In this document: piece after piece, positions 8,044-15,985 of the stretch
How positions within the stretch are numbered: the stretch's first letter is position 1
How the letters are laid out: each line of letters starts with the position of its first letter
Source of the DNA: JAYPEY01 sp964519245
GTDB lineage: Bacteria > Verrucomicrobiota > Verrucomicrobiia > Limisphaerales > JAYPEY01
DNA length: 64,000 nt
Assembly (NCBI GenBank): GCA_964519245.1
Contig: CAZFLK010000007.1
Span: 1 to 64,000, forward strand
Reading direction: 5' to 3'
Program-made: the position numbers and the translations under genes
Notes under the pieces: model-generated
Told to the model about the DNA's origin: nothing
Seen by the model: only the letters and a program-made list of their open reading frames with translations
Databases searched by the model: none

Positions 8044-9033
8044 ATGGAAACGGCGGAAACAAATGGGACGGAAGGCGTCGCGAAACCGGCGGTGGAGATC
8101 CGCGAGATTCTCACCCCGATCGATTTCTCTGAAGGTTCGCGGAACGCCTTGCGCTATGCGCAAGCCTTGGCGGGTGGATCGGACGCCTCCCTGGTCCTGG
8201 CTCACGTGGTCGATTTCGGCGACTTGAATCACGCGGCCATGCGGTTGGGTCCGGTGGTCGGCGAGAAACTGGAGGAGTCGGTCGTCGCGGAGGCCGGCGA
8301 ACAGTTGAAGACACTCGTGCAGGAGGAGCTGGAGCCGGAGACAAAACGTTCACATTATGTCCACGCCGGGAAAACGGTGGACTTGATTGAAGAAGTGGCC
8401 CGCGCGTCTGAAGCGGATTTGATGGTCGTTTCCACGCACTCGGACCGGGTCGTTCGTCATGCCCTGCTCGGCAGCACGGCGGAGAAACTGGTGCGTCACG
8501 CGCCCTGCCCGGTGTTGGTTGTCCGGGACAAGGAACATGAGTTTGTCGAGGACAAGGAAGGCGCCGACCCGCGTTCGTTCTCGCTGAAGAAGATCCTGGC
8601 CCCGACGGATTTCTCGGAGGAGTCGCTCAAGGCCCTGCGCTATGCGTTGACTCTGGGCAAGCCGTTCAATGCGGAGGTGGATCTGCTGCATGTCGTGAAT
8701 ACCGGCTGCTTCGGCGCCGGTTACGCGGCCGTGGACCTTCCCGCGATCACCGAGCAGGTGGTCGAGGGATCCGAGGAATCCCTGAAGGAGCTTGCGGAGC
8801 GCGAGATCGGCTCCGCGGACAACGTGATTCGCGAGGTGCGGGTCGGACCGACCGCGCAGACCATCGCGGAAGTCGCCCGCGAACGGGAGATGGATCTGAT
8901 CGTCGTCTCCACGCATGGCAACACGGGGCTCAAGCGGATGCTCTTGGGCAGCAATGCGGAGAACATTGTGCGCCATGCGCCCTGCCCTGTCCTGGTTGTC
9001 CGGGACCGTGAGCGCGATTTCGTCAAGGAATAG
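8044..9033 (+). CDS. tandem universal stress protein (two UspA domains)
   Basis: A cytoplasmic 329-residue protein made of two UspA domains, roughly residues 18-165 and 178-325, clearly an internal duplication: both repeat the pattern ILxPxDFSExSxxALRYA near the start and LVRHAPCPVLVVRD near the end. The second domain keeps the ATP-binding pattern G-x2-G-x9-G-S (STHGNTGLKRMLLGSNAE). In the first, the initial G-x2-G has become HSDRVVRHALLGS, so nucleotide binding there is doubtful. It is 117 bp downstream of hypC in the same direction and could be read through from the hydrogenase operon, but no direct functional link is visible. Confidence 0.92.
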   Translation: METAETNGTEGVAKPAVEIREILTPIDFSEGSRNALRYAQALAGGSDASLVLAHVVDFGDLNHAAMRLGPVVGEKLEESVVAEAGEQLKTLVQEELEPETKRSHYVHAGKTVDLIEEVARASEADLMVVSTHSDRVVRHALLGSTAEKLVRHAPCPVLVVRDKEHEFVEDKEGADPRSFSLKKILAPTDFSEESLKALRYALTLGKPFNAEVDLLHVVNTGCFGAGYAAVDLPAITEQVVEGSEESLKELAEREIGSADNVIREVRVGPTAQTIAEVAREREMDLIVVSTHGNTGLKRMLLGSNAENIVRHAPCPVLVVRDRERDFVKE

Positions 9034-9042
9034 GAGGCCCCG

Positions 9043-9927
9043 GTGATCAGCGAACCCGTGGAACCGGTGGCCGTCGAGAAGGATCTCAGGCTGATCCAGA
9101 CGGCTTTCAGCCAGCCCAGACAGTATCGCGCGCGGCGGCTGGTCTATACGGTCGTTTCCTCTCGCGCCGGCGGCCTGTTGATTGGGGTGAACCTGAATCC
9201 CGATCGCGCCTGCAACTTCGATTGCGCCTACTGCGAGGTGAATCGCGACGCCACCGCCGCCCGGGCGGAATGCGATATCGACGCCATGGTTGAGGATGTC
9301 GACCGGCTGATGGCGGAGTTGGCGGAACATCTGCCCGCCGCCGCCTTCGGCGAACCGGAGGAGGATTCCGGCCGACCGCTCCATGTCGCGATTAGCGGCG
9401 ACGGAGAGCCGACACTGGCCCCGCAGTTCGAAGAAGCCGTGGATGCGCTGGTGCATCTGCGGGCCCGGGGCAGGCACCCCTTCTTCAAGCTCGTCCTCAT
9501 CACCAACGCATCCGGACTCGATCGGGCGGAAACCCGGCAGGGCTTGCGGCGGTTCAATTCGCAGGACGAGATCTGGGCCAAGCTCGATGGAGGAACGCAG
9601 GAGCGCCTCGACCAAGTCAACGGCGGCGAAGCCAATCTGGAGCGCAGCCTGAAGAATATTCTCGACTTGGCGCGGCGGCGACCGGTGATTGTACAGAGCC
9701 TGTTTCCAGCGATTCGGGGAGTCGGGCCCTCCGAGGGCGAGATCGAGGACTACGCGGCGCGACTCAAGGAACTGAAGGACGCGGGCGCGGACATCCCGCT
9801 CGTTCAGATCTGCTCCGCGACGCGTCCCTCGGCGCGCCCGGAGAACAGTCATCTCCCACTGAAGACGCTTTCCGGCATCGCGCGCCGCGTGCGTAGCGTG
9901 GCGGGTCTGCGCGCCGAGGTCTTTTGA
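9043..9927 (+). CDS. radical SAM protein, Tyw1-like (COG0731 type)
   Basis: A 294-residue radical SAM enzyme. The cluster motif is Cys57-x3-Cys61-x2-Cys64 (CNFDCAYC), preceded by GVNLNPDRA, and followed by ISGDGEPTL, the glycine-rich SAM-binding strand typical of the family related to the wyosine synthase TYW1. The start is a GTG at 9043 with an AGGAGG Shine-Dalgarno at 9034-9039, overlapping the end of the usp gene region. Bacterial members have no established substrate; modification of a tRNA or a small peptide is possible. The gene ends twelve bases before the convergent CBM48 gene. Confidence 0.88.
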   Translation: MISEPVEPVAVEKDLRLIQTAFSQPRQYRARRLVYTVVSSRAGGLLIGVNLNPDRACNFDCAYCEVNRDATAARAECDIDAMVEDVDRLMAELAEHLPAAAFGEPEEDSGRPLHVAISGDGEPTLAPQFEEAVDALVHLRARGRHPFFKLVLITNASGLDRAETRQGLRRFNSQDEIWAKLDGGTQERLDQVNGGEANLERSLKNILDLARRRPVIVQSLFPAIRGVGPSEGEIEDYAARLKELKDAGADIPLVQICSATRPSARPENSHLPLKTLSGIARRVRSVAGLRAEVF

Positions 9928-9939
9928 ACGGCGGCGCGT

Positions 9940-10236
9940 TCAGACTTCCCTGACGGAGTTCGTTCCGCCGAAGGGGTTGGGCGCGTGTCTGTCCGCCTCG
10001 GGATCGGGCGTCCACTTCCCGTCGACGACGAACAGGTACTCGTGCAGGCCCGGCTCGAGGTGAACCTGGCGTCGCCATTCATCCTTGCCGTTCACCGGCC
10101 TCATTTCGGTCATGGTCGGGTCCCAGCCGTTGAATGAGCCGGCCAGGAAGACGGCGCGCGCTCCCGTTCCTTTCAGCTTGAAGGTGATCCGCCGCTTCTT
10201 TGGCTTCGCCGTCAGGCTGGCATGTTGCGCTTTCAT
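9940..10236 (-). CDS. small glycogen-binding (CBM48 / isoamylase N-terminal) domain protein
   Basis: A 98-residue single-domain protein: after a Lys/Arg-rich N-terminal stretch comes an early-set beta sandwich with AVFLAGSFNGWDP and the block EYLFVVDGKWTPDP, matching the AMPK-beta/isoamylase N-terminal domain that binds glycogen. The start at 10236 is preferred over longer versions because GGAAAGG lies about six bases upstream of that ATG. No catalytic domain is attached, so it may target a partner to glycogen or act as a regulator. It is convergent with the radical SAM gene and divergent from the MgtC-type gene. Confidence 0.85.
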   Translation of the reverse strand: MKAQHASLTAKPKKRRITFKLKGTGARAVFLAGSFNGWDPTMTEMRPVNGKDEWRRQVHLEPGLHEYLFVVDGKWTPDPEADRHAPNPFGGTNSVREV

Positions 10237-10456
10237 GTTGATCCTTTCCAGTTGCGTTGCTTCGGGCTGCATCTCTTCTGCCGCCAAGGTCATTGAAACG
10301 CCGGACTGGCGGATGCGCTTCACCCCGTTTGTCAAGGAGCGGCAGCTTCTTGCACCGACGTCTCCATTTCGCAAGGGACGCAAGCCTGGCGGCAAGAATG
10401 GATGTGTCGTTCCGGGATCCTTGTGCGATATTGGACATGAGGGAAAGGAAGCAGAG

Positions 10457-11695
10457 ATGGACCGGATGATTCTTCAGTCGCTGGCGGTCGCGTTGGGCTT
10501 GGGCCTGTTGGTTGGTTTTCAGCGGGAGTGGTCGGCCCGGCACGTGGCCGGCATTCGCACCTTTACCCTGATCACTGTCTTCGGCGCGATCAATGCCGCG
10601 ATCAACGCCCAGACCGGCGGTTGGCTGCTGGCGTTCGGGCTGGCGGCCGTGGCGGCGATCCTGGTCACCCGCTACCGCCTTCGCTGTGCGGAGAATGGCG
10701 CGGAACCCGGCTTGACCACCCTGATGGCGGGAATGGTGATGTATTCCGTTGGAGCCGCAGCAGGGCTGGGGCATACGCTGGTTGCGGTCGTGGGAGGCGG
10801 CGGCACGGCCGCGTTGTTGCAGTGGAAACGGCCGTTGCACAACTTCGTTCAGCGCCTGGGCGAGGCGGAGTTTCGCGGAATCATTCAACTTGCCTTGATT
10901 GCGCTGGTGATCCTCCCCTTGCTGCCCAATGAAAGTTACGATCCCTACGGCGTCATCAATCCTTTCGAGATCTGGCTCATGGTGGCCCTGATTGTGGGCA
11001 TCAGCCTGGGCGGCTACATCGGTTTCAAGTTCTGGGGAGCAAGCGCCGGAGCGATCATCTGCGGCGTTCTGGGCGGTCTGATCTCCAGCACGGCCACCAC
11101 GGTCAGTTATGCCCGACGCTCGCGTCGGTCCGCCGACATTGCAGGCATGGCCGCCGTGGTCCTGTTGATCGCGTCCACCATCGTGTTTGGCCGGGTATTG
11201 GTTGAGATTGCTGTCGTGGCGCCGGGAATTCTCGCCACGGTGAGCCCGCCCTTGCTGGCGATGATGGCCGTCATGATCCTGATTTCCGCCCTCGCTCATC
11301 ACGTGGAAGCGGGTGAGTTCAAGCCGCCGCCCGTCGACGAAGATCCCGCGGAGATCAAAGCCGCCGTGATTTTCGGCCTGCTCTATGCCGGCGTGCTTTT
11401 TGCCGTCGCGGCCGTGAAAGAACATTTTGGCGACGTGGGGCTGTACGTGGTGGCTGCCTTGTCGGGCCTTACGGACATGGACGCCATTACCCTGTCAACC
11501 GCCCAGATGATCAAGAAGGGCAACCTGGATGTCGATATGGGCTGGAGGATGATCCTGATCGGCGCCTTGTCGAATCTGGTCTTCAAATTTGGGGTGGTCG
11601 CCATGTTGGGTTCCCCCAAGCTTCGCGCCCGGCTTGCCATCGCCTTTGGAGCGGCATTCCTCGGCGGTGTCGCCATTCTCCTCTTCTGGCCCTGA
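10457..11695 (+). CDS. MgtC/SapB-type membrane protein with DUF4010
   Basis: An integral membrane protein of 412 residues with about eleven hydrophobic segments. The first 140 residues match MgtC/SapB (GLGLLVGFQREWSARHVAGI, then TLITVFGAINAAI); the remainder is the DUF4010 module (e.g. GGLISSTATTVSYARRSR, and GLTDMDAITLSTAQM near the C-terminus). The longer open frame upstream from 10085 has no similarity; the ATG at 10457 gives the normal N-terminus. MgtC proteins are linked to growth at low magnesium and to ATP synthase or phosphate control in pathogens, but the function of the DUF4010 form is not established. Confidence 0.9.
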   Translation: MDRMILQSLAVALGLGLLVGFQREWSARHVAGIRTFTLITVFGAINAAINAQTGGWLLAFGLAAVAAILVTRYRLRCAENGAEPGLTTLMAGMVMYSVGAAAGLGHTLVAVVGGGGTAALLQWKRPLHNFVQRLGEAEFRGIIQLALIALVILPLLPNESYDPYGVINPFEIWLMVALIVGISLGGYIGFKFWGASAGAIICGVLGGLISSTATTVSYARRSRRSADIAGMAAVVLLIASTIVFGRVLVEIAVVAPGILATVSPPLLAMMAVMILISALAHHVEAGEFKPPPVDEDPAEIKAAVIFGLLYAGVLFAVAAVKEHFGDVGLYVVAALSGLTDMDAITLSTAQMIKKGNLDVDMGWRMILIGALSNLVFKFGVVAMLGSPKLRARLAIAFGAAFLGGVAILLFWP

Positions 11696-11777
11696 CCCTC
11701 ATTTGGCTCAAATGGCGAAACCCCGTCATAATCAGGGTTCCCTTCCGCGATCTTGCTTCAAGGACAACACGGTTCGA

Positions 11778-11794
11778 CTAAGGGATTCCCTTAG
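11778..11794. promoter_or_regulatory. palindrome upstream of the PocR-AraC regulator
   Basis: The sequence CTAAGGG-ATT-CCCTTAG is a perfect 7-bp inverted repeat with a 3-base centre, 80 bases before the regulator start. It sits in the most A+T-rich part of a 178-bp intergenic region. A second CTAAG half-like site overlaps at about 11800. An operator for autoregulation is a reasonable guess; nothing proves binding. Confidence 0.4.
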
Positions 11795-11873
11795 TGAGGC
11801 TAAGCCATAATGCCAATATATGTTAAGGGGTGGCCCGATTGTGGCAATTTTGGTGTGAACCTAAATTGTTCTC

Positions 11874-12854
11874 ATGACAGCAATGGTTGCAGACACAATT
11901 CAGAACAAACCCACCCACAATTTGTCCACGGCGGAGGAAGAACGTCAGGACGAGATCCGGATCCCGGACGCCCGGTCCAACAAGGCTTTCATCGAATCGT
12001 TGGCCCAGTCCGATTTGTATCAGCAGTATGAGGAGGCGTTCACGGAGACGACCGGTATGCCGTTGCGGCTGACGCCCGTGGAAACGTGGCAGTTGCCCCA
12101 CCGCGAGCGGAGCTGTGAAAACGGTTTCTGTTCTCACATGGCGGAGAAGAGCAAGTCCTGCTCTGCCTGCTTGCAGACTCTGGGGGAACTCACCTCCCAT
12201 CGCGACGGACAACCCCACTCAGCCATCTGCCCGGCCGGCATGTGCGACACGGCGGCGCCGATTCGGATGGGCGACGAGTTGGTCGGCTTCCTCCATACCG
12301 GTCAGGTGTTTCTCAAGGAGCGCACGGAGGCGGACTTTGAAAAGATTCGCGACAGGATGAGCGAGTGGGGCATGGATGCCGACTCGCCGGAGATCCGCAA
12401 CGCCTACTTCGAAACCTCCGTCGTTCCGAAGGAGAAACACGAGGCCATCATCACGCTTCTCAAGCAGTTTGCGGAGCACCTTTCGATTGTGAGCAACCAG
12501 ATCCTGGTTCAGCAGGCCAAGCAGGAGCCGCCCATGATCGCCCGGGCCAAGGACTACATCCGCGAGCATTATCAGGAGGAGCTCTCGCTGGGCCGGGTCG
12601 CCAAGGCGGTCCATGCCAGCTCGTTCTATTTCTGCAAGATGTTCAAGAAAGCGACCGGACTCAACTTCACGGAGTACGTCTCCCGAATCCGTATCGAGAA
12701 GGCAAAGAACCTTCTGCTCAACCCCAACCTGCGGGTCAGCGAGATCGCCTTCGAGGTCGGCTTCCAATCCCTGACGCACTTCAACCGTGTCTTCAAAAAG
12801 GTGCTTGGCCGTTCCCCGACCGAATATCGGGACCGCTTGCCGCACGCCGCTTGA
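11874..12854 (+). CDS. AraC-family transcriptional regulator with PocR sensory domain
   Basis: A 326-residue regulator. Residues about 45-215 form a PocR domain: the cysteine-rich core (ENGFCSHMAEKSKSCSACL and ICPAGMCDTAAPIRMGDEL) fits the family, which in Salmonella PocR senses 1,2-propanediol or glycerol-like polyols. The C-terminal 100 residues are a standard AraC double helix-turn-helix (ELSLGRVAKAVHASSFYF, then VSEIAFEVGFQSLTHFNRVF). A glycerol kinase gene follows in the same direction after a terminator. The pairing of a polyol-type sensor with glycerol kinase suggests it controls glycerol use; this is inference from neighbourhood. Confidence 0.9.
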   Translation: MTAMVADTIQNKPTHNLSTAEEERQDEIRIPDARSNKAFIESLAQSDLYQQYEEAFTETTGMPLRLTPVETWQLPHRERSCENGFCSHMAEKSKSCSACLQTLGELTSHRDGQPHSAICPAGMCDTAAPIRMGDELVGFLHTGQVFLKERTEADFEKIRDRMSEWGMDADSPEIRNAYFETSVVPKEKHEAIITLLKQFAEHLSIVSNQILVQQAKQEPPMIARAKDYIREHYQEELSLGRVAKAVHASSFYFCKMFKKATGLNFTEYVSRIRIEKAKNLLLNPNLRVSEIAFEVGFQSLTHFNRVFKKVLGRSPTEYRDRLPHAA

Positions 12855-12893
12855 TCGAGCCGCGGCCCGGGCCATCCCGGCAATTTGCCCTTT

Positions 12894-12927
12894 ACCGGCG
12901 GATGACGGAAGTCATCCGCCGGTTTTT
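12894..12927 (+). terminator. intrinsic terminator after the PocR-AraC gene
   Basis: A perfect 13-bp stem (12894-12906 with 12911-12923), a four-base loop GGAA and a run of T residues from 12923. It lies 40 bases after the regulator stop and separates it from glycerol kinase. Confidence 0.9.
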
Positions 12928-13167
12928 CGTTGCGCTCATACAACTCAGGCAATCGGGTCCGGCTGAAACCGTGAAGGGACGATGTGAAAGGGGGCGCGGT
13001 CGTGTCGGAACCCGGCTGACGGCGTCACATTTCAAGCACTCAATGAGCGACCCGAAGAACGGCGGCGGATGCGAACGCGCAAAAAAGCATGACCTGCGTC
13101 GCGTCCATTGCCAAAGGCCGGAGCGCCGGCTTGCGGGCGACCCGCCCCTTCGATAGGCTCCCGTCTC
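12928..13167 (+). other. intergenic region upstream of glycerol kinase
   Basis: About 240 bp with no gene I can support. The open frame continues upstream of the kinase, but its translation before residue 21 does not resemble GlpK. The region should contain the kinase promoter; I could not single out a -10/-35 pair. Confidence 0.4.
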
Positions 13168-14673
13168 GTGAAGGAGTCATCCACGAAGGAGTATATTCTC
13201 GCCCTCGATCAGGGGACGACCAGTTCGCGCGCCATCCTGTTTGATCGATCCGGAGCGATTGTCGCCGTCGCGCAGAAGGAGTTCCCGCAGCTGTTTCCCA
13301 AGCCGGGGTGGGTTGAGCATGATCCCGAGGCGATCTGGTCCACCCAGCTTGCCGTGGCCCGCAAGGCGATTCGGCTGGCCGGCGCGAAGGCGGTCGAGGT
13401 CGCGGGCATTGGCATCACGAACCAGCGCGAGACGACCCTCGTCTGGGATCGCCAAACCGGAAAGCCGGTCGGCAACGCGATCGTCTGGCAGGACCGTCGC
13501 ACGGCGGGAATGTGCAATCAGCTCAAGGCGGACAAACTCGTCGGAACGATTCGTCGCCGGACCGGCTTGGTCGTGGACGCCTACTTCTCCGGAACCAAGC
13601 TCCGATGGATCCTCCAGCACGTCAAATGGGCCCGCGCCCTTGCCCGGCGCGGCCGCCTTGCGTTTGGCACGATCGACACCTGGCTGATCTGGAAACTGAC
13701 CGAGGGACGGGTTCATGTCACCGATGCGACCAACGCCTCCCGCACGATGCTCTGCAACATCAAGACGGGCCGCTGGGATCCGAAGCTGTTGGAGATTCTC
13801 GATGTTCCGGAATCGCTCTTGCCGGAGATCCGTTCGTCCAGCGAGGTCCTGGGTGAGACCAGACTGTTGGGCGGCAGCATTCCCATTGCGGGCGTCGCGG
13901 GAGATCAGCACGCCGCCTTGTTCGGTCAGGTTTGCGCGAAGCCGGGCATGGCCAAGAACACGTATGGCACGGGTTGCTTCATGCTGATGAACACCGGGGA
14001 CAAGCCGGTCGTTTCCCGGAACAACCTGCTGACCACGGTGGCGTGGAAGATCGGCGATCGGACCGAGTACGCCCTGGAGGGCAGCATATTCATTGCCGGA
14101 GCCGTGGTGCAGTGGCTGAGGGACGGTCTCGGAATCATCAAGAAATCTTCCGATGTGGAGGCGCTGGCGGCAAGCGTGGAGGACAACGGCGGAGTGTGCC
14201 TGGCGCCGGCATTCGCCGGACTGGGCGCCCCCCACTGGGATCCTTATGCGCGCGGCATGATACATGGCCTGACACGCGGGTCGACCTCGGGCCACATCGC
14301 GCGGGCCGCTTTGGAGAGCATCGCCTTCCAGGTTCATGATGTTCTGGAGGCCATGCGCGCCGACGCCGGCATCAACCTCAAGGAGCTTCGCGTCGACGGG
14401 GGAGCCTGCGCCAACGACCTGCTCATGCAATTCCAGGCCGATCTTCTCCGGGTTCCGGTCGTGCGGTCGAGAATCCAGGAAACCACCGCGCTTGGGGCCG
14501 CCTACCTGGCGGGGCTGGCGGTGGGCTTCTGGGAAAATCGGGCCGAGATTGCGCGTCAATGGCAGGCGGAAAAGACTTTCAAGCCCGCCATGAAAGCCGA
14601 CCACCGGCGCCGTTTGATCGCCGGTTGGAAAAAGGCTCTGAATCGGGCGATGCGTTGGGAAGAGGAAGAATGA
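13168..14673 (+). CDS. glpK: glycerol kinase
   Basis: Phosphorylates glycerol to sn-glycerol 3-phosphate with ATP. From the GTG at 13168 the protein has 501 residues, matching the family. Visible motifs of the FGGY kinase fold are YILALDQGTTSSRAILFD at the N-terminus, GWVEHDPEAIW, NQRETT with the glycerol-binding Arg/Glu, DAYFSGTKLRWIL, GVAGDQHAALFGQ with the catalytic Asp, GTGCFMLMNTG and FAGLGAPHWDPYARG. No glycerol facilitator or glycerol-3-phosphate dehydrogenase gene is nearby. An upstream PocR-type regulator may control it. The gene ends convergently with the AI-2E-type transporter. Confidence 0.96.
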   Translation: MKESSTKEYILALDQGTTSSRAILFDRSGAIVAVAQKEFPQLFPKPGWVEHDPEAIWSTQLAVARKAIRLAGAKAVEVAGIGITNQRETTLVWDRQTGKPVGNAIVWQDRRTAGMCNQLKADKLVGTIRRRTGLVVDAYFSGTKLRWILQHVKWARALARRGRLAFGTIDTWLIWKLTEGRVHVTDATNASRTMLCNIKTGRWDPKLLEILDVPESLLPEIRSSSEVLGETRLLGGSIPIAGVAGDQHAALFGQVCAKPGMAKNTYGTGCFMLMNTGDKPVVSRNNLLTTVAWKIGDRTEYALEGSIFIAGAVVQWLRDGLGIIKKSSDVEALAASVEDNGGVCLAPAFAGLGAPHWDPYARGMIHGLTRGSTSGHIARAALESIAFQVHDVLEAMRADAGINLKELRVDGGACANDLLMQFQADLLRVPVVRSRIQETTALGAAYLAGLAVGFWENRAEIARQWQAEKTFKPAMKADHRRRLIAGWKKALNRAMRWEEEE

Positions 14674-14698
14674 GGCCCGTGGGAAACTGCGGGTCCGG

Positions 14699-15862
14699 TT
14701 ACTTTCCTGCCTGGGCCACCGCGTCTGCGGGCAGGGATTCGCTGGATTCCCGGGAGGCTTCCTGAGACGCGTCGCTTTCGGCTGCCAGAAGATCCTTGGC
14801 CGGCTCCGCGGCCTTCACCTCGGCGCCGTGCGCCATCATCATGGCGATCCACTGGGTGCTGCGGCCGCTCTCCATCGCGATCTTGGTGGTCATCGTCAGG
14901 GGCACGGCCAACAGCATGCCGATCGGTCCGAGGGCCCAGCCCCAGAAGAACATGGACACCACGATGATCAACGGCGACATGCCCAGGCTCTTGCCGAGCA
15001 GACGAGGCTCCAGGAAGTTGCTGACCGAAACGTTGATGGCGAGATAACCCACGCCTGTCATCGCGGCCGTTCCCGCGTTGAATTGGAACAAGGCCAGGGT
15101 AACCCCGGGCACGGCCGCAAGAATGGAGCCGACATTCGGCACATAATTCAGCATGAAGGCCAGCAGCCCCAGGAGAATCGGGAAATCAATCTTGAGGATG
15201 GCGCACCAGATGCCCACGCCGAGCCCGGTCAGCAGACTCATGATGGTCTTGATGCCCATGTAGAACCGGACGTCGTCCACGATCCGGCCCAGGCGTCCCC
15301 AACCCGCATCGTTCATTCCCGGCAGCCGCTTCACTTTCTCCGGAAGGATCGCCGCCTCCAACAGCATGAAGATGGCGAGCAGCAGAATGATGAACGCCTG
15401 GCTCATCACCGCCGTCAGCGCGCCAAGGGTGTTGCCGACCCAGCCCATCGCCGCCGCCGGATCCAGCAGGTCCTTGATCGGCCTGCTGTCTTCAATCTGC
15501 AGTCCGCGGCCCTGAAGCCAGATGGTCAGGTTCTCGATGTGCGCCGAGGCTATGGTCTGGTAGTTCACCAGATTCTTGGTGAGATCGTTGACCGACTTGC
15601 CAATCACGCCCACACCCAATACCGCCAAGGCCATCAGAAGAAAGATGACGAGACCCAACGCCACCGGCATGGGGACGCCTTTCCGGTTCATCCAGATCGC
15701 CATCGGGGTGCTGACAATCGTCACAAAGACGGCCGTCAGGAAGGGAACGAGAATCGTCGAAGCTTCGCGGATGCCGGCCACCACAATCACGAACGCCGCG
15801 ATCAGAAACATCAGTTTCGCGATCCGCGAATTCGCCATCGGTCTGACGAGGCCGTTTACCAT
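14699..15862 (-). CDS. AI-2E family transporter (PerM-like permease)
   Basis: An integral membrane protein of 387 residues with about eight hydrophobic segments in the pattern of the AI-2E/UPF0118 family: an N-terminal pair (LIAAFVIVVAGIREASTILVPF), a long central amphipathic region, and the conserved FMLNYVPNVGSILAAVPG and GKSLGMSPLIIVVSMFFWG blocks. The last 50 residues are an Ala/Ser/Glu-rich cytoplasmic tail. Family members export a range of small molecules or act as Na+/H+ antiporters, so no substrate is proposed. A second ATG eight codons in (15838) is possible, but the first has an AGGG upstream. Confidence 0.9.
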   Translation of the reverse strand: MVNGLVRPMANSRIAKLMFLIAAFVIVVAGIREASTILVPFLTAVFVTIVSTPMAIWMNRKGVPMPVALGLVIFLLMALAVLGVGVIGKSVNDLTKNLVNYQTIASAHIENLTIWLQGRGLQIEDSRPIKDLLDPAAAMGWVGNTLGALTAVMSQAFIILLLAIFMLLEAAILPEKVKRLPGMNDAGWGRLGRIVDDVRFYMGIKTIMSLLTGLGVGIWCAILKIDFPILLGLLAFMLNYVPNVGSILAAVPGVTLALFQFNAGTAAMTGVGYLAINVSVSNFLEPRLLGKSLGMSPLIIVVSMFFWGWALGPIGMLLAVPLTMTTKIAMESGRSTQWIAMMMAHGAEVKAAEPAKDLLAAESDASQEASRESSESLPADAVAQAGK

Positions 15863-15985
15863 AACGCGACCCTAGCAGCGGTTGGCCAGCTTGTAACGGG
15901 GATTTGCCGATTTCGGCGACAATTTTTCCTTTCTGTCACATCGGTCCGTTGTTTGCTGGAACTGCCGCGGTTCTCGGACTCCGCC

